Part shown: piece by piece, positions 5,997 to 12,080 of the stretch
Position numbering within the stretch: the first letter of the stretch is position 1
How the letters are laid out: the number at the start of each line of letters is the position of its first letter
Assembly (NCBI GenBank): GCA_964619055.1
Contig: CAZUDB010000071.1
Location: 1-12,080 of the forward strand
Origin: CAYVUM01 sp964619055
Lineage (GTDB): Bacteria > Pseudomonadota > Alphaproteobacteria > Rhodospirillales > Defluviicoccaceae
Length of the DNA: 12,080 bases
Reading direction: 5' to 3'
The notes under the pieces: generated by a model
What the model was told of the DNA's origin: nothing
The model's database searches: none
The model's input: only the letters and a program-made list of their open reading frames with translations
Translations under genes and position numbers: made by a program

Positions 5997-7658
5997 ATGT
6001 CCGGTCCGCTCTCCGTCACGATGGCCCAGGTCAATCCGCTCGTGGGTGACGTGAAAGGCAATTGCGACCTTGTGCGGGCCTATCACGCCCAGGCCGATGA
6101 CTCGGATCTGATCGTGTTCGGGGAACTGGTGCTGGCGGGGTATCCGCCGGAGGACCTGGTGCTGAGGCGCGCCTTTCAGGATGAAATCGACCATGCCGTC
6201 CGGGACTTGGCCGCCGGAACGGCCGACGGCGGCCCGGCACTCCTGATCGGGGCTCCGTGGCGCGATGCTGCTGGCATGCTGCACAACGCGGCTCTGCTGC
6301 TTGCGGACGGCGGGATCGCGGCCGTGCGATACAAGCACCTGTTGCCCAACTACGGCGTTTTCGACGAAAAGCGCGTTTTTGCACCGGGGCCGTTGCCGGA
6401 ACCGATACCGTTCCGCGGCTCGCAGCTCGGTGTCATGGTTTGTGAGGATATGTGGGGACCGGGGCCGGCCGCCCATTTGGCGGGCGCGGGAGCCCGCCTC
6501 TTGATCGTCATCAACGGCTCACCCTTCGAAATCGACAAGTGGGGTGCGCGCCGTCGCTTGGCCGAAGAACGCGTCCGCGAGACCGGTTTGCCGCTGCTCT
6601 ACGTCAACCTCATCGGGGGGCAGGACGAGTTGGTCTTCGATGGAGCGTCTTTTGTGATGGCGCCGGACGGAGCGCTGCGCGTCCAGGCCCCGTCCTGGGA
6701 GACCGGTCTGTTCAAAACCCTGTGGACAAGAAGCGGCGATGGCCCTTTGACATGTAGCGCCGGTGACGTCATTGCCCGCGCCGAAGGCCTGGAAGCGGTG
6801 TACCGGGCGATCATGACGGGGCTTCGAGATTATGTGGATAAGAATCATTTTCCCGGCGTGGTCCTTGGGCTGTCGGGCGGTATCGACAGTGCCCTGACTG
6901 CCGCGGTTGCCGTTGATGCTCTCGGCGCCGAGCGGGTCCACTGTGTCATGATGCCGTCCCGCTTCACCTCGGATGAAAGCCTGGAGGATGCGGCGGCGGT
7001 GGCTGACCTCCTCGGCACCCGTCTTGATACAGTGTCGATTGCGCCAGCCATGGCGGCATTCGACGCCATGCTCGCCCCCCTGTTCAACGGGCGCGACGCC
7101 GATGTGACGGAGGAGAATATCCAGTCACGGGCGCGTGGATTGACCTTGATGGCGCTCTCTAACAAGTTCGGGACGTTGTTACTGACGACCGGCAACAAGT
7201 CGGAGATGTCCGTGGGCTACGCAACGCTCTATGGTGACATGTGCGGCGGCTACTCCGTATTGAAGGATGTCTATAAGACTACTGTGTTCGCGCTGGCGCG
7301 GTGGCGCAATCAGCATCATCCTGAAGGCGCACAGGGTCCCGTCGGCACGGTTGTTCCGGAGCGGGTGATTACGAAGCCGCCGACGGCCGAGCTAAAGGCG
7401 AACCAGACTGATCAGGATAGCCTGCCACCTTACGATGTGCTTGACGCAATTCTCCAGCGCCTCATCGAGGAGGAACGCTCCGTCGACGAAACCGTGGCCG
7501 ATGGTTTGGACCGGGAGGAGGTGCGGCGCGTTTGGCGCATGATCGATCGCGCCGAGTACAAGCGCCGCCAAGCACCTCCCGGGGTCAAAATCACCGACCG
7601 CGCCTTCGGTCGTGACCGTCGCTACCCAATCACCAATGGCTTCACCAGCCAAATCTGA
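5997..7658 (+). CDS. nadE: Glutamine-dependent NAD+ synthetase
   Basis: It converts nicotinate adenine dinucleotide to NAD+ using ATP and ammonia taken from glutamine. The 553 residues hold two domains. The N-terminal nitrilase-like glutaminase (about 1-260) has the Glu43 (FGELVLAGYPPEDL), Lys113 (RYKHLLPNYGVFDEKR) and Cys149 (VMVCEDMW) triad. The C-terminal ATP-pyrophosphatase domain (about 265-553) has the P-loop SGGIDS at 293-298, followed by VMMPSRFTSDES, TTGNKSEMSVGY and GGYSVLKDVYKT. The fused glutaminase means it need not rely on free ammonia. Length and layout are typical of the ~550-residue proteobacterial form. It starts 5 nt after the pncB stop with no clear SD, so translational coupling to pncB is likely. 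With pncB it gives the first and last salvage steps; nadD is not in the window. Confidence 0.96.
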   Translation: MSGPLSVTMAQVNPLVGDVKGNCDLVRAYHAQADDSDLIVFGELVLAGYPPEDLVLRRAFQDEIDHAVRDLAAGTADGGPALLIGAPWRDAAGMLHNAALLLADGGIAAVRYKHLLPNYGVFDEKRVFAPGPLPEPIPFRGSQLGVMVCEDMWGPGPAAHLAGAGARLLIVINGSPFEIDKWGARRRLAEERVRETGLPLLYVNLIGGQDELVFDGASFVMAPDGALRVQAPSWETGLFKTLWTRSGDGPLTCSAGDVIARAEGLEAVYRAIMTGLRDYVDKNHFPGVVLGLSGGIDSALTAAVAVDALGAERVHCVMMPSRFTSDESLEDAAAVADLLGTRLDTVSIAPAMAAFDAMLAPLFNGRDADVTEENIQSRARGLTLMALSNKFGTLLLTTGNKSEMSVGYATLYGDMCGGYSVLKDVYKTTVFALARWRNQHHPEGAQGPVGTVVPERVITKPPTAELKANQTDQDSLPPYDVLDAILQRLIEEERSVDETVADGLDREEVRRVWRMIDRAEYKRRQAPPGVKITDRAFGRDRRYPITNGFTSQI

Positions 7659-7697
7659 ATGGCCATTCTCCGTTGGTACTTTTGCCGTTGTCCCATC

Positions 7698-9071
7698 ATG
7701 ACGGAAGCTAGTCCCACCTTTCGATTTGCGCCCAGTCCGACCGGTCTCTTGCATGCGGGCAATGCGCGCACGGCACTGATCAACTGGCTGTTCGCACAGG
7801 AGCTCGGTGGAGACTTCGTGCTCCGCTTCGACGACACGGATACTGACCGGTCAACAGCGGGGTTCGCGGATGCCATCGATCGTGACCTGGCGTGGCTCGG
7901 CCTGACCTGGACGCGGGTTGAGCGGCAGTCGGCGCGATTGCCAGCTTACGAAGCGGCGTTGGAGCGCCTGAAACACGCGGGTCGCGCTTATCCCTGCTTT
8001 GAGACGCCTGAGGAACTGGAATTCAAGCGCCGTCGCCAGCGCGCCCGCGGCTTGCCGCCGGTCTACGACCGTGCGGCGTTGTCACTCGACGCGGACCAGC
8101 GGTCCGCATTGGAGGCCGAAGGCCGGCGCCCGCACTGGCGCTTTAAGCTGGATCACGAGCGGACGGGATGGACCGATCTAGTTCGGGGCAGCCACGAGAT
8201 CGATGCTGCCTCCGTGAGCGATCCGGTGGTTGTTCGGGCGGACGGAACGTTCCTCTACATGTTGCCGTCAACCGTCGATGATATCGATATGGCCGTGACC
8301 CATGTCGTTCGCGGCGAAGACCATGTGGGCAACACGGGCGTCCAGATACAGATGTTTCGTGCCCTCGGTGCCGAGCCGCCAGCCTTCGGCCACGTGCCGT
8401 TGCTTGTCGATGCCAGTGGGGAGGGGCTTTCCAAGCGGATCGGCTCGCGATCGCTGGCTGACTTGCGGGAGGGTGGGATCGAGCCGTTGCCGCTCGCCAT
8501 CTATCTGGCGAGCCTCGGGACCGGGGCTGGCCTTGATCCGACGTCGACGCTGGCGGACCTGGTGGCGGCATTTGACATTACGCGCTTTGGTCGTGCGACG
8601 CCCCGTTTCGACCCCGATCAGCTGGAGCGGCTGAATGCGGGCTACCTGCACGCCTTGCCCTATTCCGCCGTTGCCGAGCGCTTGGCAGCGCTGGGTCTGG
8701 ACCACGCCGACGATGCGTTTTGGGCAGTCGTTCGGCCCAATCTGGCGCGTCTGACCGAGGCGGCTGGCTGGCACGCGGTTTGTTTCGGCGAGATCACACC
8801 GATTGGCGATGATCCGACGTTCCTGGTCACGGCCATGGAGCTGGCGCCCGCCGGGCCTTGGGACGGCGAGACCTGGGGGGCTTGGACGGCGGCCATCAAG
8901 ACGGCCACGGGCCGCAAGGGCAAAGCCCTGTTTCAACCGCTGAGGCTTGCGCTGACCGGCCGGCCGAATGGACCGGCATTGGACGGTCTGCTGCCGTTGA
9001 TTGGGCGCGAACACGCCCTGGCCCGGATGAGCCGGGTCGGCGTGCCGGCGGACCAGGGGGACACGGCGTGA
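7698..9071 (+). CDS. gltX: Glutamyl-tRNA synthetase (short form)
   Basis: This class I aminoacyl-tRNA synthetase attaches glutamate to tRNA-Glu, and in many alphaproteobacteria also to tRNA-Gln for later amidation. The 457 residues show RFAPSPTGLLHAGNARTAL at 9-27 with HAGN as the HIGH variant, VLRFDDTDTDRS at 41-52, VVRGEDHVGNT at 203-213, and GEGLSKRIG near 241-249 as the KMSKS counterpart. The zinc-binding Cys cluster of the E. coli enzyme is absent (one Cys in YPCFETPEE), as is common in this subgroup. The ATG at 7698 puts the catalytic motif at the usual distance from the N-terminus. An ATG at 7659, abutting the nadE stop, would add 13 odd residues (Trp, Phe and two Cys); neither start has a good SD. 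Many alphaproteobacteria have two GltX paralogues, so this may be one of two, with a tRNA preference that cannot be told here. Confidence 0.93.
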   Translation: MTEASPTFRFAPSPTGLLHAGNARTALINWLFAQELGGDFVLRFDDTDTDRSTAGFADAIDRDLAWLGLTWTRVERQSARLPAYEAALERLKHAGRAYPCFETPEELEFKRRRQRARGLPPVYDRAALSLDADQRSALEAEGRRPHWRFKLDHERTGWTDLVRGSHEIDAASVSDPVVVRADGTFLYMLPSTVDDIDMAVTHVVRGEDHVGNTGVQIQMFRALGAEPPAFGHVPLLVDASGEGLSKRIGSRSLADLREGGIEPLPLAIYLASLGTGAGLDPTSTLADLVAAFDITRFGRATPRFDPDQLERLNAGYLHALPYSAVAERLAALGLDHADDAFWAVVRPNLARLTEAAGWHAVCFGEITPIGDDPTFLVTAMELAPAGPWDGETWGAWTAAIKTATGRKGKALFQPLRLALTGRPNGPALDGLLPLIGREHALARMSRVGVPADQGDTA

Positions 9072-10450
9072 CGACGTTCAACCTCTACAACACCGCGACA
9101 CGGCAAAAGGAACCATTCCGCCCGCTCGATCCCGAGCAGGTGGGCCTCTACGTTTGCGGGCCGACGGTCTATGACTTCGCCCATATCGGCAACGCACGAC
9201 CAGTGGTGGTGTTCGACGTTTTGGTGCGGCTGCTCCGCCAGCTTTACGGTCGGGTCCTGTACGTGCGCAACATCACGGATGTGGACGACAAGATTATCGC
9301 GGCGCACGTGGCCACAGGCGAGCCAATCCACGACATCACTGAACGGACAACGGCAGCCTACCATGCTGACATGGCGGCTCTTGGAGCACTGCCGCCCGAT
9401 ATCGAGCCGCGGGCCACCGCACACATCAACCACATGATTGGCATGATCACGGGTCTGATCGACGCCGGTCATGCCTACGCCGCCCAGGGCCACGTGCTGT
9501 TCGATGTGGCCTCGTACCACGCCTATGGGGCGCTATCTGGGCGCAAGCGCGACGACATGATCGCGGGTGCCCGGGTCGAAGTGGCACCTTACAAGCGCGA
9601 TCCCGCCGATTTCGTACTATGGAAGCCCTCCACGGACGATCAACCGGGATGGCCGTCTCCCTGGGGCCGCGGGCGTCCTGGTTGGCATATCGAATGTTCC
9701 GCCATGAGCACGGAGTATCTGGGGACCACGTTCGACATCCACGGCGGCGGTCAGGATTTGATCTTTCCGCACCATGAGAACGAAGTGGCGCAAAGCGTCT
9801 GCGCGGCACCCGGGTCGGGCTTTGCCCGATACTGGATGCACAATGGCTTCGTCATGGTGGAAGGCGAAAAAATGGCCAAGAGCCTTGGCAATTTCTACAC
9901 CGTCCACGATCTCCTCGGTGACTTTCCGGGCGAAGCGATCCGGCTCGTGCTGCTCCAAACCCAGTATCGCCAACCGCTGGACTTCACCAAGGATGCCATC
10001 CTGCAGGCCCGGCGTACGCTGGATCGGCTGTACGGCGCCCTTCGTCAGTCGGCCGAGATCGCCCCCGATCCCGAAGCCGGCATTCCGGACCCGGTGCTGG
10101 AAGCTCTTGCGGACGATCTCAACACGCCGCTCGCCCTTGCCCATCTGTTCGAAGCGGTGGCGGCGCTGAACAAGGCAGAGCCCGACGATGTGGCGGTTTT
10201 GAAGGGCCGGCTGCTCGCCGCGGGGCGCGTGCTCGGCCTTCTGCAGGCGGACCCCGAAGCGTGGTTCCGCTGGCAACCGGCCGCGGCGGCCGCACTCGCC
10301 GATGACGAGATCGAAGCGCGCATCCAAGCTCGAAAGGCGGCGCGCAAGGCCAAGGATTTCGCCACGGCGGACCGAATCCGCGATGAGCTTGCAGCCGATG
10401 GCGTGGTTCTGGAGGACGGAGCCGGCGGCACAACATGGCGGCGCGCCTGA
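9068..10450 (+). CDS. cysS: Cysteinyl-tRNA synthetase
   Basis: It charges tRNA-Cys with cysteine. The 460 residues are full length: YVCGPTVYDFAHIGNAR at 28-44 with HIGN, and the four zinc ligands Cys30, Cys210 (WHIECSAM), His235 and Glu239 (FPHHENE), which select the cysteine thiolate. KMAKSLGN at 268-275 is the KMSKS loop with Ala in place of the first Ser, a common natural variant. The helical tRNA-binding C-terminus ends in AKDFATADRIRDELAADGV, as usual. The start is the GTG at 9068, with AGGGGGA 6 nt upstream, overlapping the gltX stop in GTGA; this implies translational coupling. The longer upstream frame from 8858 only reads through gltX out of frame. It is the last gene of the run, and the next gene is convergent 18 nt away. 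Confidence 0.97.
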   Translation: MTTFNLYNTATRQKEPFRPLDPEQVGLYVCGPTVYDFAHIGNARPVVVFDVLVRLLRQLYGRVLYVRNITDVDDKIIAAHVATGEPIHDITERTTAAYHADMAALGALPPDIEPRATAHINHMIGMITGLIDAGHAYAAQGHVLFDVASYHAYGALSGRKRDDMIAGARVEVAPYKRDPADFVLWKPSTDDQPGWPSPWGRGRPGWHIECSAMSTEYLGTTFDIHGGGQDLIFPHHENEVAQSVCAAPGSGFARYWMHNGFVMVEGEKMAKSLGNFYTVHDLLGDFPGEAIRLVLLQTQYRQPLDFTKDAILQARRTLDRLYGALRQSAEIAPDPEAGIPDPVLEALADDLNTPLALAHLFEAVAALNKAEPDDVAVLKGRLLAAGRVLGLLQADPEAWFRWQPAAAAALADDEIEARIQARKAARKAKDFATADRIRDELAADGVVLEDGAGGTTWRRA

Positions 10451-10468
10451 TCCGGCATTGCTGTGGCG

Positions 10469-11620
10469 TTAGCGGATCGGCCGATACACCCAGACGTTAC
10501 CGGATGGGTCATTGACCCCGATGAACACATCCCAATGCGGAACGTAACGCCACCGGCCATAAATTCCCCGGGAGCGTGAGGTCGGCGTCACGCGCGTGTT
10601 CGGGGCCGGCCCGGCTGTTCTGGGCTCGCGGGTCCAGACCAACCGACGGGGGTCAAGGCTGTGGACGTCCGGTCCGCCCGCCCAGGCGAGGATGCGCCCG
10701 GTCTTGGGATCGAGCGCCAGGCCGGGTCTGGCGCGACGCATGGCTTCGTCACCGCTGTTCGGGACCAGGGACCAGCACCCCGGCGTCGGCGACTGGCAGA
10801 TCCGGTTCGAAACCAGAAAGCGCGGTTTGTCCAAGTCGACGAACCAGGTGCCGTCGCGATTGACGGCGAACATGCGATTGCTGGCGGGCTCGATGACGGC
10901 GGTGCCGCCCCGGAACCAGCCGTCATTGATCAGAACCTGCCAGCGGTCGACGGCGGGATCATAGGACATGAGCCGGTTGCGGGTCCGAACATAGACGAGA
11001 CCCGTTTCCGGATGGAGCGCGGTTGCCGGGAACCCGGAATGGGGAGCCGCTGCTCCGGATCGCCATTGCTTTGCCGTTGGGTCGAACAGCCAGGGAAGCC
11101 GATCCGTCGGGTTGCCATGTCGCCACATCGACCCTCCGAACATGAACAGCCGGTCCAACTTCGGCAGATACTGGACGCCGTCATACGTGTGCCGGGACAC
11201 AGGGGTGCCGTCGACCGTGAGAAATTGGCCTCCTTGCCTGCGGAGAGCGCTCGGCTCGGTCAGCCGCTTCCACTCCAGACTGTCCAAATCAAAGGCATAC
11301 ACTTCGTTGCCGCCGTAATCGGCGTGACCGCCGCCAACAACGACCAATTGCCTGCTGCGACTGTCATAGGCGCCCCCGCTCCAGGCTTCGACAACGGCGC
11401 GGGGACCGATCGTGCCCCAGGCCGGATGACCGGAACGACGGGGGAAGACGCGGCTGAGCTTGGTTCCGGCAATCGTGCCGTCGGCATTGCCGGTGAGTTC
11501 CAGCCATTGCCCCGGCTTGAGGCGCTCCACGGCCGGCGGTACGCTCGCGGCCGAAACCGCACCCGCCAGCACGGTCAGCATCAAGCAGAGGAGCGCTCCG
11601 ATCCGAACTCGAGAATGCAA
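10469..11620 (-). CDS. Secreted kelch-like beta-propeller protein
   Basis: With the start at TTG 11620 the product has 383 residues. The N-terminus is a textbook Sec signal: HSRVR, a core GALLCLMLTVLAGAV, and cleavage after VSA near residue 24, so the mature protein is periplasmic or outside the cell. The rest shows about six repeats of the kelch / galactose-oxidase-central-domain type: at about 82-120 (VVVGGGHADYGGNEVYAFDL then W), 147-190 (RLFMFGG then WLFDPTAKQW), 199-232 (GLVYVRTRNRLMSYDP then W), 240-265, 299-332 (GRILAWAGG then SLDP then W) and 355-383 (DVFIGVNDPSGNVWVY). Two Cys near 275 and 282 may form a disulfide. No copper or catalytic residues can be assigned, so binding or an unknown enzyme role are both possible. 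The TTG start has GAGGA 7 nt upstream; an ATG at 11677 is in frame but has a weak SD and would give an unusually long signal n-region. It is convergent with cysS. Confidence 0.8.
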   Translation of the reverse strand: MHSRVRIGALLCLMLTVLAGAVSAASVPPAVERLKPGQWLELTGNADGTIAGTKLSRVFPRRSGHPAWGTIGPRAVVEAWSGGAYDSRSRQLVVVGGGHADYGGNEVYAFDLDSLEWKRLTEPSALRRQGGQFLTVDGTPVSRHTYDGVQYLPKLDRLFMFGGSMWRHGNPTDRLPWLFDPTAKQWRSGAAAPHSGFPATALHPETGLVYVRTRNRLMSYDPAVDRWQVLINDGWFRGGTAVIEPASNRMFAVNRDGTWFVDLDKPRFLVSNRICQSPTPGCWSLVPNSGDEAMRRARPGLALDPKTGRILAWAGGPDVHSLDPRRLVWTREPRTAGPAPNTRVTPTSRSRGIYGRWRYVPHWDVFIGVNDPSGNVWVYRPIR

Positions 11621-11627
11621 GGCTGTG

Positions 11628-11632
11628 TCCTC
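11628..11632 (-). promoter_or_regulatory. Shine-Dalgarno deciding the TTG start of the propeller gene
   Basis: On the - strand GAGGA lies 7 nt before the TTG at 11620. It also sits within 2 nt of a 9-bp hairpin (11634-11655), so folding of the leader could affect ribosome access. Confidence 0.55.
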
Positions 11633-11633
11633 G

Positions 11634-11655
11634 CGTGCCCGTGTGGACGGGCACG
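11634..11655 (-). promoter_or_regulatory. Leader hairpin next to the propeller gene ribosome site
   Basis: CGTGCCCGT and ACGGGCACG form a perfect 9-bp stem with a 4-nt loop. It is bracketed by two copies of the 11-mer CAAGGCTGTGT at 11618-11628 and 11660-11670 (+ strand), 42 bp apart. The stem is immediately 5' of the SD on the transcribed strand. A role in translation control is inference. Confidence 0.45.
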
Positions 11656-11756
11656 GCACCAAGGCTGTGTTTCGCATCAAGGGGTCGGCACCACCGATCA
11701 GTGCGAGGTCGACCGCGATTTCACGTTCGACGCACCCTTAGCACTTGGCCGCGGCG

Positions 11757-11789
11757 AAAAAAAGGTGGGGCCGGATGCGGTTTTCCACC
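11757..11789 (-). terminator. Possible leftward intrinsic terminator
   Basis: Read on the - strand, GGTGG pairs with CCACC, enclosing an inner CCG/CGG hairpin, and seven T follow at once (A-run 11757-11763 on +). The outer stem is only 5 bp with internal mismatches, so strength is doubtful. If real, it would stop transcripts entering from the right before the propeller gene. Confidence 0.35.
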
Positions 11790-11863
11790 CCTCGGTTCGG
11801 TATTGGCCAGAAATAAATGTTCGAAAGCAATGGGTTGAAGCAGTATTTATAACGATTCCAAAG

Positions 11864-11879
11864 TGTTTCACGTGAAACA
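11864..11879. other. parS centromere site (ParB-binding)
   Basis: The 16-mer TGTTTCACGTGAAACA matches the canonical chromosomal parS sequence known from Caulobacter and close to that of Bacillus. ParB binds it, loads as a CTP-dependent clamp and spreads, and ParA then segregates the region. Here it is the centre of a perfect 34-bp palindrome (11855-11888), the extra arms being ATTCCAAAG and its complement. In alphaproteobacteria parS sites cluster near the chromosome origin, commonly around gid/par genes; none of those genes is in the window. The palindrome has no loop or T-tract and is not a typical terminator. Confidence 0.9.
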
Positions 11880-12080
11880 CTTTGGAATGGCGATAAAGAG
11901 CGGCGCAGGTCGCTGAAAAGACGGGCTTTTTCGATACCCATGGGCCATTAACGGTTATTTTTCCGAATCAATCGGCCACGGCTGGGGCCTGCCCACTTCC
12001 CTTTTGCGGTTTTGGGGTTAGGGGGCCATCCACGTGTTTTGACACCAACAATCGGCACCTGTCGTCCGTTTTCCGATGCC

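Larger units (their letters stand above)
11618..11670. repeat. 11-bp direct repeat pair (CAAGGCTGTGT)
   Basis: Two exact copies lie at 11618-11628 and 11660-11670, with the perfect hairpin between them. The left copy contains the proposed TTG start codon (as CAA on +). The 42-bp period keeps frame, so a local duplication followed by decay is one explanation. Confidence 0.7.
11621..12080. other. Gene-poor, lower-GC region around parS
   Basis: These 460 bases have short A- and T-runs unlike the rest of the window. They hold the propeller gene leader, a possible leftward terminator and the parS palindrome. Two short - strand frames (11698-11880 and 11738-11941) only read through the palindrome and lack SDs. 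A TTGACA at 12039-12044 has no convincing -10 at 16-18 bp. GANTC sites (possible CcrM methylation) occur at 11854 and near 11964. I see no DnaA-box cluster; the nearest, TTTTCCACC at 11781, is poor. No gene is supported here. Confidence 0.6.

Noticed and set aside
8858..9067. Upstream extension of the cysS frame
   Set aside because: It overlaps gltX out of frame. The GTG at 9068 has an SD and places the HIGN motif at the family's normal distance from the start.
11698..11880. Short - strand frame starting MFHVKHF
   Set aside because: The start merely translates the parS palindrome; similar N-termini occur in rsmG (gidB) genes that begin within a parS, but the rest of this peptide has no RsmG methyltransferase motif and there is no SD.
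12026..12042. Second CACGTG near the right edge as another parS
   Set aside because: Only the central hexamer matches; the flanking bases needed for ParB (TGTTT / AAACA) are absent.
11621..12080. Replication origin (DnaA-box cluster in the lower-GC region)
   Set aside because: I found no good TTATCCACA-type boxes, and one poor match is not evidence. parS implies origin proximity, not the origin itself.

Overview
The window is GC-rich and densely coded. GC-ending codons dominate, there are several GTG/TTG starts, and the alpha-type class II DAHP synthase and NADPH-type glutathione reductase are present. This fits an alphaproteobacterium, most likely a Rhodospirillales-like organism; that placement is inferred from gene content and style, not from a search.

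Left part (1-1544): a membrane protein gene enters from the left edge on the + strand and ends at 829. Its first ~47 visible codons are a 9-bp-periodic, purely hydrophobic Ala/Gly/Val/Phe tract, and the opposite strand of the same DNA is also open (an Arg-Asp/Glu tripeptide repeat). Tail-to-tail with it, overlapping by 17 bp, is a 243-residue endonuclease/exonuclease/phosphatase (EEP) fold protein on the - strand. A 321-base gap with no clear gene follows.

Centre (1866-10450): six housekeeping enzymes lie on the + strand. Glutathione reductase (gor) has an ideal Shine-Dalgarno and is separated from the rest by two hairpins and a good sigma70-type promoter (TTGAAA, 17 bp, TATAGC). That promoter heads a tight run: class II DAHP synthase (first step of the shikimate pathway), nicotinate phosphoribosyltransferase (overlapping by 35 nt), glutamine-dependent NAD+ synthetase (5-nt gap), glutamyl-tRNA synthetase (39-nt gap) and cysteinyl-tRNA synthetase (4-nt GTGA overlap). 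The middle pair supplies the entry and final steps of NAD+ synthesis from nicotinate (Preiss-Handler route); the adenylyltransferase step (NadD) is not in the window. The last pair charges tRNA-Glu and tRNA-Cys. The spacing suggests one transcript of about 7 kb.

Right part (10469-12080): convergent with cysS is a secreted six-bladed, kelch-like beta-propeller protein, probably starting at TTG. Beyond it lie about 460 bases without a convincing gene and with lower GC. This stretch holds a hairpin flanked by 11-bp direct repeats next to the propeller gene's ribosome site, a possible leftward terminator, and a canonical parS site (TGTTTCACGTGAAACA) inside a perfect 34-bp palindrome. The parS site implies a ParABS chromosome-segregation system and suggests the window lies in the origin-proximal part of a chromosome, or on a replicon using chromosome-type parS.

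I saw no mobile element, CRISPR array, tRNA or rRNA. No wholly new system is evident. The points most worth a second look are the extended-palindrome parS and the two-way-open repeat at the left edge.
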